A stretch of 64,000 nt of DNA from Annona cherimola (taxonomy: Eukaryota; Streptophyta; Magnoliopsida; Magnoliales; Annonaceae), in contig CM059971.1 in assembly GCA_030490835.1 (NCBI GenBank), positions 25,413,817 through 25,477,816 of the forward strand, read 5' to 3'. This document shows, piece by piece, positions 23,521-35,628 of this stretch. Both the position numbers and the translations under genes were made by a program. Numbering within the stretch: the first letter of the stretch is position 1; each line of letters starts with the position of its first letter. A model generated the notes under the pieces. That model was not told the DNA's origin. It did not search any database and saw only the letters and a program-made list of their open reading frames with translations.

Positions 23521-23950
23521 AATCATGCTCTCTATTGTGAGATATCCAATGAGACAACCCATAAGTACCCTAAGTAAGTTGCACTTTAAAAAAGTTTTAA
23601 AAATGCCATAACATACGTCATTTAAGTGGAGCCCATACCTTTATTAAAAAAAGTCGAAATTCTTTTTTAAAGAAAAAGGTCTGGCGTCCTGACATAGCCC
23701 AAATTTTTTTATTTTTTTCTCCATGCCTAAGTTCCAACTAGATCAGATCTCATACCAAATTTATATATTTTCATTTTTTTTACTTTTTAATTTTTGGCAT
23801 CCATGCCTATATTCTTTTTTAAAATCAAAATATATATGTAAAAAAAATGATGCTCTTTGCATAATAACCAAACACCATACAATAGTATGAGCAGTTGGCT
23901 CTCAAGCCGGGTATGCTTGATCACAAATGGTTAAGATAACTGTAATATAA

Positions 23951-24230
23951 GGGTATTTTTAGGAAGTAATAAACCTTTTGGGTGAAAAATTTTTAGTATA
24001 AAACTTTTTGAACTGAAAGAAAATTATATAATATGAGATGGGTAATGATGATGAGTAAAGAAATTAAAGTTAAAATAGATATATTAGTTATGTGGGTGGT
24101 AGTTCAAAATGATTAAGAAGTAGAGTAATTGCATAGAAAGATGTGAAGAAATGATTAAAAAATATGATAGTCATGGAGATTGAAAAGTTTCAGCTTGAAA
24201 TCTTTTATTGATTGTCAAACACATCCTAAA
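23951..24230 (-). mobile_element. Tourist-like MITE, inverted partner
   Basis: Reverse-orientation copy of the family whose plus-strand form reads TTTTCACTCT..CTAT, TATTTTAACTTTATTCTCTTTAC, CATCATTACCCCTATCATATCA and AAACTTTT..CAAACACA. Here it appears as AAGTTAAAATAGAT, GGGTAATGATGATGAG and TGTCAAACACATCCTA. It abuts a plus-strand copy, giving a large imperfect palindrome. Confidence 0.7.
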
Positions 24231-24232
24231 AG

Positions 24233-24490
24233 GTGTTTGATAATTTATAAAACTTTTTAATTTAAAACTTTTCACTTGATACAACTACTATATTTTTTAA
24301 TTATTTCTTCACATTTTCCTATTCAGCTATCTTGCTTTCCAATCATTTCTGCAGTTGTTCATACATATAACATATTTAACTTTATTCTCTTTACTCCTTA
24401 TCATTATCCCTATCATATCACATTATTTTACAACTTTTACTCCAAAAACTTTTTATTAAAAGTTTTATTGCTTCCTAAATACACTCATAT
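24233..24490 (+). mobile_element. Tourist-like MITE, plus-strand partner
   Basis: It starts AAGGTGTTTGATAATTTATA and runs through TATTTTTTAATTATTTCTTC, CTTTATTCTCTTTACTCC and CTATCATATCACATTATT to CTTCCTAAATACACTC. It is head-to-head with the preceding copy. Confidence 0.7.
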
Positions 24491-24933
24491 CTACCTGATA
24501 TCCCTTGCTAGGCTCTGATCCAATGCATCTGTTAGGCAGTAATACTCGAGTTCCCTTGCACCAGGTCTAAAACCTATTTTCTCTCATCTTAAAAAAAAAT
24601 TTATAAAACTGTTTGTCTAATTTTAAAAACTTTTAATATATCTGTATTTAATCCATATTAGTCATTTTCAAAGGCTTGAAAATAACTAAAATTTAAAATT
24701 TTAGAAAGAAATATATATATATATATATATCTAAAAAAATAGGAAAGCTTGAATACCATCTTTGACTATTTGAAGACAGTTTCTATCAGTCCCAGGGTTG
24801 AAACTCGGACTTATGAAACTTGAGTTCATCTCAACATTAACTCTAATCCTATCCTATTTACAAAACCTAAGCCCTAATCTTATTTTTGAATATAGGTTTA
24901 GATCGAGTTTCATGATAAAATTTAAATTCATTT

Positions 24934-25240
24934 TGGGTATATTTGAGAAGTGATAAAACTTTTGATGAAAAATTTTCGAAATAAAAGTTTTTGAATTTGC
25001 AGAAAATGATATAATATGATATGGTTAATGATAATGAATAAAGAGAATAAAGTTAAAATAGATAGATTGATTGTACAGGTAGTTGCGCAGAAATGATTAA
25101 ATAGTAGGGTAGTTGTATTAGTAAATTGTGAAGAAATGATTCAAAAATTAGGTAGTTGTTGAGACTAAAAAATTTTAAATTGAAAAGTTTTAGATTGAAA
25201 AGTTTTAATTGGAAAAATTTTATGCTTTACTGAACATACC
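24934..25240 (-). mobile_element. Tourist-like MITE, minus orientation
   Basis: Ends TGGGTATATTTGAGAAGTGA and GCTTTACTGAACATACC. The interior ATGATATGGTTAATGATAATG and AAGTTAAAATAGATAG matches the family in reverse. Boundaries are approximate. Confidence 0.65.
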
Positions 25241-25525
25241 ATTTATTTAAAGTGATAAGATTAGGATTTCATATGAACATATAAAAATAACAAATTATAT
25301 AAGTAAACACAATAATATATAGTCAAACTATAGATTTTTTTAAAAATATAGCAATATAAGAATATTAGTTGAAGAAAATTTTACATCAAAAATAAGATAA
25401 AGGAAAAAAATTAATGAACATAAAAGGAAATAACAAATATAAAACATAAATATAAATGAAAATAATATACTTTATTTATATTATAATTACAATATGTCAA
25501 ATATATTCAAATATAAATACAAATA

Positions 25526-26566
25526 AGGAGTGATCCTGGTAGCCTGGGCTAAGCAAATGATCTGCTTAGCCCACCTCAAAAACCCTATCTACGACAATTT
25601 TTATTTTTTCTTCATATACTTGTTTATCTAAGTGTATTTAATATATAAACCAAGTTTTGCCATTTTTGGATATGTTTATTTTTTTGAGATTTTGAACATC
25701 TATGTATATATATATAATATCATTATCTTTAAAAATCTTAAAAAATATATATACACATCCAAAAATGATAAAACTTGATTTATATGTCAAATACGCTTCG
25801 ATAAATAAGTGTATGAAGAAAAAAGCAAAAAAAATTATTGTAAATAGATTTTTTGAAATGGGCTAACCGGGGTATGAAGAACATAAGCCAGATGATAGAA
25901 CAAGGAGACTTAGAATGTATAAGATCATAACATGAGTGATTTAGCAAATTTAGATTCCTATATATCCAATCATGTGGTACATCATCATACAATATGATTC
26001 ATATAAGATCCATCTGTATACATATCATCATAGACATCCTGAAAGTCGTATGCTTTGGAAGAAGCTTGCACGGTTTGGGAAAGGGTTTTTATTGATCAAG
26101 AAGAAGAATCTACTTCAACCGATATACCCTTAGGCACGACCATTCATAACATAGAAATCACACTTGGAAAGATTGGACAATTAGCTAGATCAACAGGTGT
26201 TGTAGCGAAACTGATTGCAAAAGAGGGTAAATTGGCCACGTCACGATTATCATCTAGGAAAGTTTGTTTGATATCCGAAAACTGCTCAGCAACAGTCTGA
26301 CAAATGGGTAATGTTGGCGAACTAGAAAAGTTTGGGTAAATTCGGATCTAAATGTTGGCTAGGTAAGTGTCCTATAGTAAGAGGAGTGGTTATGAACCCC
26401 ATAGACCACCCTCATGAGGGTGGTGAAAAGAAGGCCCTGATTGGTACAAAAAGACCCACAACTCCTCGTGGCTATCTTGCGCTTGGAAGAATAAGTAGGA
26501 CAAGGAATAAAATAATGATAGTTTGATTCTTCGTCGTCGTAGCCTGAGTTAACAGGATCATTCCTC
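25526..26566. mobile_element. Mutator-type MITE copy 2 enclosing plastid DNA
   Basis: It begins AAGGAGTGATCCTGGTAGCC and follows the family through both arms to ATGGGCTAA at about 25868. Family sequence resumes at about 26544 as CCTGAGTTAACAGGATCATT and ends CCTC at 26566. Between these two points lies plastid rpl2 DNA. The 9-bp flanks agree at only about 6 of 9, so the duplication is not secure. Either the element captured organelle DNA, or the plastid fragment inserted into the right terminal repeat. Confidence 0.7.
25870..26543 (+). pseudogene. rpl2: Nuclear plastid DNA: rpl2 intron 3' part and exon 2
   Basis: 26112-26543 translates, across stops and shifts, into plastid ribosomal protein uL2: [60 protein letters not shown], then a final ILRRRS-type end. 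The upstream part carries the 3' end of the plastid rpl2 group II intron (GGAAGAAGCTTGCACGGTTT and CATGTGGTACATCATCATAC). It has an internal TGA (at 26298), indels and many transitions, so it is an old, non-functional transfer. Plastid rather than mitochondrial origin is inferred from the intron text, recalled from land-plant plastomes. The fragment stops right after the final arginine codons and does not run on into rpl23. Confidence 0.9.
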
Positions 26567-26583
26567 GATTTAAATAACATAAA

Positions 26584-29500
26584 AAAAAGTGATCCCGTTA
26601 GCTTAGACTAAACAAATATTTCTCTTAGCCTACTTTAAAAAATTCATTTACAATACTTTTTTATTCTTTATACACTTGTTTATCTAAATATATTTGACAT
26701 ATAAACCAAGTTTTACCATTTTTGGATATTTGCATATATTTTTTTGATATTTTATCCAAAAATGGTAAAACTTAGTTTATATGTTCAATACACTTAGATG
26801 AATAAGTGTATGAAGAAAAAGTAAAAAAAAAATATTGTTGTGAAACCCTAACCCAAGTAGGCCATATGTATGCATTGGACATGTATTTGATGATTAATTA
26901 TGAATTATGGAATTACGAAGGAATTTCATGATTTTTACTAATTATGGTAATTAGGGTTATGGGTTAACATTAATGATGTGATTAATGATTTTGAGCCTAA
27001 ATGAGGCTATAGGTTAAGAATGAATTATTGTGATTTAAATGTGCAATTATGGCATGAAAAATCATTTTCCATGATTTAAAATGAATTATGGAAATAAAGA
27101 TGGAAATTGTAAAGTGTGAAGGAAAATATTGGAAAATTCGTAACTCAACGCCTAAAAGGCGGATTCAAGTGAAATTTGGAAAAAAAAATTATTAATATTA
27201 GGCTTGGTATTATGGAAGAAAAAGATTATGAAAATTCTTCATGAAATGAGAATTTTCAATTTTTTAAGTCTAAGTTCATTTCAACCGTCAACTTTAAACG
27301 GCTATATCGGGAGCTAGAAAACTCGGATTGAGTTGAAATTTGAAACGGTTGAATGAAATGGTGAGATAATTAATTTGAATGGATTGGATTATGCGTGAAA
27401 TATTGGGAAAGTGTCTGCAATGAAAAAGGTTGGCAAGTTTGACCCATGCACCTCAAAAGCACCAAAGCATTTATGAGGGAGTACCATACTTGAGTGCTTG
27501 AGACAAAAGGTAGGGTGAGGTGTCCATTGCAGGGATTTTGGATGGGATTTATGTATTTAAATAAATTGCAAAATCCCATGAATTATCTAACCATTTATTG
27601 CATGTTATGATGGAATTTCCAAGTCATGGAGGAGGTGGCAATGCATGGACGATCAAGGGCAAAGGGGCTGCCCAATTTGAGTTTTTTTGATTTTTTTAAA
27701 GAATGCCACATGTTGCTGAGATGGAAGTACATGAATTGTGCAACCAATAATGGAAGGTTTCAGCAATTAAAAAATGCAAAAAGGGTGATATATACTGCTG
27801 AAACCGTAGAATGCAGTGTGGGTAAAATAATGTGCAGAAAAATGGCAATTTTAGCTATTTTAATAATTTTTCCTAATGCCAAATTTATGGAGGAATCAAA
27901 GGGTAATTAGGAGCATAAATTACCCACGTTTTTACATAAAATAAAAACAAAAAATGAGATGCAAAAATCTGGACAGGTTTGGACGTAAATGAGCAATGCA
28001 GTTTACGGTCAAATGATGCAACTTTTATGATTTTTGGTAAAAAGTAAAAATGTATTTTACTTGGCCCATATTCACCCACCTCATATGGTAGATAAGGGAG
28101 CATTGAATGAGGGTGGAATTGAAGCACAAGTGGGCCCCACTGCTGGAAAAATTTCAGCAACATGTATAAGCATTGCACGTTGAATTGAAATGGAAGTGTG
28201 GAAAATATTCTAAGTGCTGAAAAAGTGCCAAGGGAACCAGCTGCACTTCATGAATTTTCCCAGCAAACTAGAGGAGAAAACCAAGGAAAAAAGGAAGGAA
28301 AATTGGAGAAGAAATTACTTCAAGTTGCTAAGATTTGATTTACTACAAATCCAAGTAAGTATGAGATGATTTTGGGTTGATTAATTTGAGTTTCTAAACT
28401 CAAAACTTGGAAATGAAAAGCATGCTTAAAGAATCTGTAAAATAATGTTTTAACATGCCTTTGCATGAATATGGATTAGGTATTAAGTTTTAAGCAAGAA
28501 TTTTTAAGTTAAAGTTGATGGAAATAGAATTATGCATGCATAAGGGATGAAAAATCCAAGTTGTTAAACCCTAAATCTCCAAGATAAGTTGCTGTATTGA
28601 ATTTATGTTTTGGTTAAGTTATGAATCATGTATTCATGCCAAATATATGAGGGTTTATGCTCAAGTAATGAGATTTTGAAATTATGGAATGCTAAGTATG
28701 GATTTTGACCTAATTTCTTAATTTTTGGGTTAAAAATGATATGGAAATGAACTTGCATATTTTATGTATGCTATGTAGGGTAAAATACCCTAGATTTAAG
28801 GTATGTTGGATGCCCAAAATATTTGGGAAGAATAAACCCTAAATCTGATTTTTATGAATTTTTGAAGTAATGCATGTATGGAGTTGAAACGAATCTCAAA
28901 ACGTGTGGGGTACCCGCTGTTTTGAGAAATAGAAATGAATGAATGTTGAAAATGGGTTAAAACCTAGGAAGTGGGCTGAGAAAATGGATTTAATTTCTGG
29001 AAAATTCGAAATTTTAGGGCTGCCCATAGTGATGTGTCAAAAGACACGTTAAACGGGTGGAAAACGGGTTCCAAAATTGCTGTTATGGGAACCTATGAAG
29101 AATGAATTTTAAACCCTATGAAAATACCCTAAGGAAAGTGGTATTAAAGGGTAATTAACCCGCTGGAAAATAGGATAAATTTCTGAGTTAAGAAATTTTA
29201 AGAAATGGATTGTGTTTAAGTGTTAAATGAGCTTATATGAAGGAAAAACGGTAAACGGGTGATGAATGACTTATGAAAAATGATTTTATGCAAAAATGCA
29301 TGAAAATGAGATGAATTCCATGTTTATGGATTTGTTTGAAATAATATGTTATTAATCCAAAATTTTGGATTTGAATTATGAAGCTAAGGCAATGCTATGT
29401 ACGTAGAAGAAACACCCGTATGTGTATTTTTGGAAAAAATGAGAAAAATGGCAAAGTAAGCTTAATAAAGCTATGAATGATGCATATGGAATGAATTTTT

Positions 29501-30894
29501 ATGCTATTGGAATGAATACCCTAATTTTAGGGTTATGTGCATGTTATATGTATATGCTACGATGTATGATGGCCAAATGTGTGAAAATGGTGCTAATATG
29601 TACAAATTAAGCCATATATGTGTATGATGAATTATGAAGTAAAATAAATGTGTGTTTATGGAATGGGTTGGAAAACTAATCGAAATATAAGAAAAGGAAA
29701 TGTATGAAAGAATTCATACCATTTTTATGTAGGCAAAGGCAAAGAGAAAATAGCAGAGAAAAGCTAAGAAGTTCAGGTAAGCAAGCAAATTTTCTAAATG
29801 ATTTTTGCTTTCCTAAACTGTTTCCATAATGCAATTTATATTCTAACTTGTTTGATGAAATTATGAAATTGTTTCGAATGGGTTTAAGGATGGCCATCCC
29901 TTAGCAAAATCATGTTGAAATGCTATTTTATTTCAAATGAAATGATTATGAAATGTTCTTTTATAACTGTTATGGAAAATGATGTGATTTAATGTTTATG
30001 ATTGAAAATCATGCTAGCATGTAAAAGATGGATTTATAAAAAGTTCATGTGCACAGGATATGAGGTCCACTTGAAGGGTATAAGCAGACCGGTTGTCCCC
30101 CCTTGGTGTAACCAAGTCGCTTGTAATAGGCCGATGGCCGGCGGCGCCCTCTCTGAAATGAGAGTTACGTGACTAGGGAGATGATGATCATGTTCATGTT
30201 TTTCATATGGCATTATGCATATGAGACCCGTGATGGGTACAAGATTTTATATTTTCAAGATATACTTTTGGATACGGTATAAGATGCTTTCCAAGATGAT
30301 TTGAAATGAAAAATATTGCCTGAAATGAATTGCCTGAAAATGCAAAATGCTTGCTTATTGAGTTTCGACTCATGTTTTCATTTTCCAAACCCAAAGACAG
30401 GTGACGGACAGGATATGGCGAAGGAACAAGCACCGACATAAGGAATCCAAGGAGAACATTATGTTATGCAATTATGTGAAATGATTGTAAATTACATGCA
30501 GTGTTTTATGTTGAATAGATGTAAACTATTCGCGTGTTTGTATGGATGACTATGTTTTACACATGTAGTGACATCTAATTGAGGCAAAAGGTGAAATGTC
30601 ACTAAACAACATGTTTGTATAAAATGAATGATTCAACATGACTTAGAAATGTATGAAAATGAATTTATGAGAATATGAAGTGTTATATGAACTCTATATG
30701 ACTACAATTATCAGGATAAATATCCGATAAATCCCGCCGTGTGACAGGGCAACAATCCTGATCACGTTTACCAATCGATAGGTCCTGAGGTAAGGATGTG
30801 ACGCTCGGGCCGGGGCGCCACAGTTGTAAATGGATTTTTTTGAATTGAGTTAAATGAAACATTTGCTTAGCTTGGACTAATAATATCATTCCTC
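26584..30894. mobile_element. Mutator-type MITE copy 3, split by a solo LTR
   Basis: Left part 26584-26838 (AAAAAGTGATCCCGTTAGC..) and right part 30823-30894 (..TTGTAAATGG..ATCATTCCTC) are the two pieces of one element. The outer flanks carry a perfect 9-bp duplication TAACATAAA (26575-26583 and 30895-30903). The intervening DNA is the solo LTR listed next. The intact element would be about 320 bp. Confidence 0.9.
26839..30822. mobile_element. Very long solo LTR (3984 bp), Ty3-type
   Basis: It starts TGTGAAACCC and ends CGCCACA. It is flanked by a 5-bp duplication ATTGT (26834-26838) / GTTGT (30823-30827) with one mismatch. No gag or pol frames and no second LTR are present. The end block TGTGACGC..GGGGCGCCACA, and an internal segment around 30090-30160 (GGTTGTCC, AGTCGCTTGTAATAGGCCGA), resemble Del/Tekay-type long LTRs, a resemblance I recall rather than tested. 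It sits inside Mutator-type MITE copy 3. The whole 4-kb interval is AT-rich with only short chance frames. Confidence 0.82.
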
Positions 30895-31149
30895 TAACAT
30901 AAAATAGACAAAATATAAAAAAATATATTATTTAGATATTATGTATATAATATATTTATATTAAATATAAAATGGAGAATTGTGCTTGGAATCCTATCAT
31001 ATTTACAAATGAGGTTCCTCAAGTTTGGGTTGTAAAAAAGCAACTTCTTACACCGTTGGAATTTTGTTTAGTAGACTAAGTTCGAGCTCAAGTCAACCCA
31101 TGTTACACCCTAATTGGGCCACTAGTAGCCATGTTGGTCTGTGCCTCTC

Positions 31150-34100
31150 AAAATAGTTGGAAGCTTGTGAGTTTTGGTGGTGAAACATTCACAACTTCAA
31201 ATGGGAAATGAACAAAATGATGTATACAAATTCTTGGCTTCAAGTGGGAGATCAAGATATAACTTATTTTCATAAGATGGCAACGAAAAGAATAAGGAAA
31301 AACTTCATCCACTTTCTGCTGCATGATAATGGATATCAGATCCAAGAGCAAAAACATAAACAAGTGCTTGCAGCTTAGTATTCTCAAAATCATTTCCAAT
31401 CTGATAGTATGTCTCAAATGCATAGGGTCACCAATGCTATCCAAGCCATAGTTTCTTATTCTAATAACTACTATCTGACTGGTCCTTTAACAAGAGATGA
31501 AATTTTGTAGGCTGTTAAGAGTATGAACTTATCTAAATCCCCGAGACCTGATGGCATGACTGCAGGCTTCTATCAATAGTAGTGGAATACACAAGGAGTG
31601 GATATTTTTGCAACATGCAAAAACTAAAGGCGATGCTTTCTTAGATAAATTAGACAAAATATAGTTCTCATCCCCAAGAAGATTGGCACTAATTGCTTGT
31701 CAAACTTTAAACACATTAGTTTAAGCAATATGATGTAGAAGATCCTCACTAAGGTGCTAGTTAAAGAGCTCAAATCATGTTTGACTCACATTATATCTTA
31801 CAACCAGAGTGTCTTTGTCCTAGGTAGGCTCATTATTGACAATACATTGATTACCTATGAAACAATTCATACTCACGACAGAAGAAGGACCCGCAAAAAG
31901 GAAGGTATGGCTATAAAACTAAACATGGTCAAAGCTTATGACAGTGCCGAATGGGAATATCTTTATCAAGTCATAAGATAAATGAACTTCCGCGAAACAT
32001 GGATCAAATGGATATACTGTTGTCTTTCAATAGTTTTCTTTAAGATCTCTGTGAATCCCTTCAAAATACAGGCTATTCAGGTTACTCATGGCATCAGGCA
32101 AGGGAACCCTCTCTCCCCTTATTTGTTTCTTCTATGTACACACGAAATGAGATTTGTGTTTCTCATCTATTTTTTGTATATGATGTCCTCTTATTTTTTA
32201 CAAGCGAGGAGGGAGGAAAATTTTCAGTTGAAAGAATTGATCCAATGTTATGGAGAATGCATAGGCCATAGAGTAAATATCGATAAAAGAGCAACATTTT
32301 TTTGTAGAAATACTAAACTAGAATCAAAGGCTACCATGGTATCATTGCTAGACTCAAGGGGTAATCATATGTAGACATATCTGAGACTCCCAGTTTAGAT
32401 CTACAGATCTAGAACACAAGTCTTCAAAAGCAGTAAGAAGAGAGTCTGACAAAAACTCCAAAGTTGGAAGGGCAAATTTTTATCATGGGGAGGCAAGGAA
32501 ATCTTAATCAAAGCTATGTTCAAGTCATTCCTAGTTATTTTATGAACCTGTTCATCTTACCTAAGAAGCTTTGTGAAGACATTGAAGCCATGATCGGCAG
32601 GTTTCGGTGGGATGAGAAGAAGGGCAAAAGGAAGATTGCCCCGGTGGCTTGGCATAAATTGTGTAAATTAAAGGCAGATGGAGGCTTAGGGTTTAGGAGC
32701 TTACACACTTTTAATCTTGCTATGCTTGCCTAGCAGGCCTAATGATTGATGGTTTGTCACAATTCCTTCTATTACAAGGTTGCAACTTCTCAATGTGAGA
32801 TATTTTCCTGATGGGAATTTTTGAAATTGTACTGCTAGGCCTTCAAATTCCTTTACTTGGAAATGCACCTTCAAACCTAAATTTATTCTCAAGAAAGGGT
32901 TTACCTAAAGGCTAGGTGGTGGCAATAGAATCCGTTTTTTGTAATGATTGTTGGGTCTCATCCACCATTTAGCAAGTCAGGCCCCTCCCTAGTGATTTTG
33001 TTGAAAATATTAGACAAGATTTATTAACAAGCATAACAACTAAAATGAAGAATTAGTTAGGAGGGTTTTATGTGTGACTCGTTGGAGGGAGGTTCAAAAT
33101 GTGCCCATCACAACAAGCGGAGAGGATGATTGTATCTTTTGGAAGTTAGAGAGCAATTAGGGGTGCAACTTATTACAGGGTCAATCCAAACCTACCTGAC
33201 TTGACTTGGTTCCAAAACCAAGTTTGGATTTTATTTTTTAAATTTTTTCTAATTAGACTAGGTTTCAACTCGACCTGAGAAAATTCAAAACCAATACCAG
33301 GTTTGCATAAACTTAATACCAAAACCCAACCCAATTTGAACCTAATATTCTCCCTAACTTATTAAAATAATTATATTTGCTTATGCATAAAGTTTTTCAA
33401 CTATAATTATGATAAAAGTTATTTCATATGATCATAACCTAATTAAACTTAAAACATTTATTCCAAATCCTAAATATTATATACATTTATCCATAAAAAT
33501 TGAATACATTAACTTTATTTGTAAATAATTATAAATATACCAACTCCTTAAAATTATTGCATATATACTAATTAACTATGAGATATATAAATTTCACTTT
33601 TATTAAACTTCATATAGTGATTTCATATAATCTCTTCTATTTTTTTACCTTGATTATTATGTGTAAATGCATTATGTTTATTGTATTTAGAATTATTTTT
33701 TAATAAAAAGACTTAACTTTCTTTGAAGCCAAAGATGTCATGAGTCATATAATTATATTCACATATAAATTATTCATGTGCAAGTGTTATAATGTTTAAA
33801 AAATTTGTTATTTCTATCAGTAATTTCAACTTTTATTGGTTTAGTATTGGCAAAAATGTCAACCCAAACCAAGATTGAAGCCAACGTCAACTCGATTTGA
33901 ACCCGACCAAAACCCAGATTCTAAAATTAGGGTAAGGGTTCGGATTTGGGTTAACCTAACCCAAATCCGGTACAACCTGACCTAAGTTGAACCCCTAAGA
34001 GCAATGGCTTGGCTTTGCAATTACAATGTAATTCACATTCTCCTAAGATCACAAACATACAGGCAGACCAAATGGTGCTAAGGAAATTATGAGAAATTAG

Positions 34101-35135
34101 GCTTCCCAAGAAAATTCTCATCTTCGGCTAGCAAATGTTGTTAGATCCTCCACCTACAAAAGCAAACTTGTCAAAGGGGTATCACACAGCAATTCGGCTG
34201 CTCTTTATTCACTAATGAGGAGGAAGACTGTTTCCATTTGTTCCGGGGATATTCGTCCATAAAGATAGCCCTCCACCACAAAATCATCGGCATCCTATCA
34301 GGTTTGACTTTCACATCCTTATGGGAGATGTTCAAGCCACCTCATGACTCTTACATCTCAATATACTCTCATTGTCTTCCTCTGCCCCTGTTTGAGAGTT
34401 TGGTATTGCTGAAACAAACTCTATATGGAAGGGTCCGGTCATAGATTCATCGAGATGCCTATATGGTCTGCGAATTTCATCCATCAACTCAACTCTTCTA
34501 TCCAACTTACGTTTGATGTGGAGGATAACCAAACCATTGCTGGTCAATGGTTCAAGCCCAACCAAGGGGTCCTGAAAATAGATGTTGACGTGGGCTTCAA
34601 TCTTCAAATGCACATGACAGGTATGGCAGTTGCTATCCATAATTCAGACGGTGATTTTCTAGCTGCCAAGTCATGGTACATTGGTGGGACTCTTTGATCC
34701 CTTCTGATGGACACCGATGCCACGCTGCTAGCCATGGAATGGGCTTCATTAAGATGATCGCTTCCAGCATGCCTGTTCATTCATATATTCGTTATGTAGT
34801 TGACAAGATAAGGCTACTCTTGCCTTTCTATCTTGCTTTTTCTCTCATATTCTTCGGTCAGGAAATTCAGTGGCTCATGATCTTATAGAGTTTTTGTTAA
34901 AGTTCACTAATTATGGTCATGTCTTGTGGGACAACTCACCCGTTTGTATTTCTGACTCTTTATGTAGAGATTGGCATCTTGGTAATGACATTCCTCTTGG
35001 ACTATCTCCACTGCCGCCTCCTTTCGAGGAAGCCGTTTAGTGGACCTAGAGTCAAGCCGATCAGGCCTTTTCATCACAAAAAAAGGAAAAAACTGATCTT
35101 CCTGCCTGTTGGTCTGAGACATTCATGCCACCCAG
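31150..35135 (+). mobile_element. Dead LINE (L1-type) ORF2 remnant with RNase H
   Basis: Family blocks occur in order. 31230-31330: GDQDITYFHKMATKRIRKN. About 31480-31560: LTRDEI, then SPRPDG. 31754-31981: NQSVFVLGRLIIDN and IKLNMVKAYDSAEWEYLY, where the family has a KAYDR-type motif. 31982-32140: VTHGIRQGNPLSPYLFLLC. The catalytic FADD box near 32174-32195 has become FVYDVLLF, so the active Asp pair is broken. 32590-32733: IGRFRWDEKKGK..KADGGLGFRSLHTFN. After the hAT insertion (33158-33997), 34200-34330 has the zf-RVT-like part, and 34560-34690 an RNase H piece (NQGVLKIDVDVGFN..). Many stops and frame changes. The ends are not defined by a target duplication or a poly-A tail. Confidence 0.85.
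33158..33997. mobile_element. hAT-type non-autonomous element, copy 2 (840 bp)
   Basis: Ends TAGGGGTGCAAC and GTTGAACCCCTA (inverted, 11 of 12). It is flanked by a perfect 8-bp duplication AGAGCAAT (33150-33157 and 33998-34005). It is homologous along its length to 6828-7643. It interrupts the LINE, so it is younger than the LINE insertion. Confidence 0.93.
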
Positions 35136-35628
35136 CATAGGAACAAGAAAACACTAGGAAGGAAAACCAATCTTGAGAAGGGATGACATTGTTCCTTGCA
35201 TGTTGCATGGAACTTCTGCAAATCACAATATAGCAAGTTCAGCAAAAACCAGATGTTCCGCTATCTGGAAAGCTTTGTTGAGTTTATGTAATCCAACCTA
35301 AGCCCTGTGCAATAGCCGAAATTAGGTAAGAAATCAAAAGAGTTAAAACTGTGAATAAGTCATTCTGCTGAGTTTTTCTTCAAACATTTTGTCGCATTCA
35401 TCTCAAACATCTGTACCTCATTGGCTTTAATTTTGAAATTACAATAGTTTTGGATTCACAAGGAATTGACGGCAGACTCCAAAGGGGGCCAACTTCAGCA
35501 ATGCTCAGCCATAGCAAGGCATTAAGGCAAACTATGATTATGATAACAACGCAGCCGACTCTATCATTGCCCCTCATTTAGTGGTACATTTGAAAAAGCA
35601 ATATGCTTTACTCCTATGATCAAATGCA

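Noticed and set aside
24505..24530. Primer-site-like GCTCTGATCCAATG
   Set aside because: Imperfect match with no LTR end next to it.
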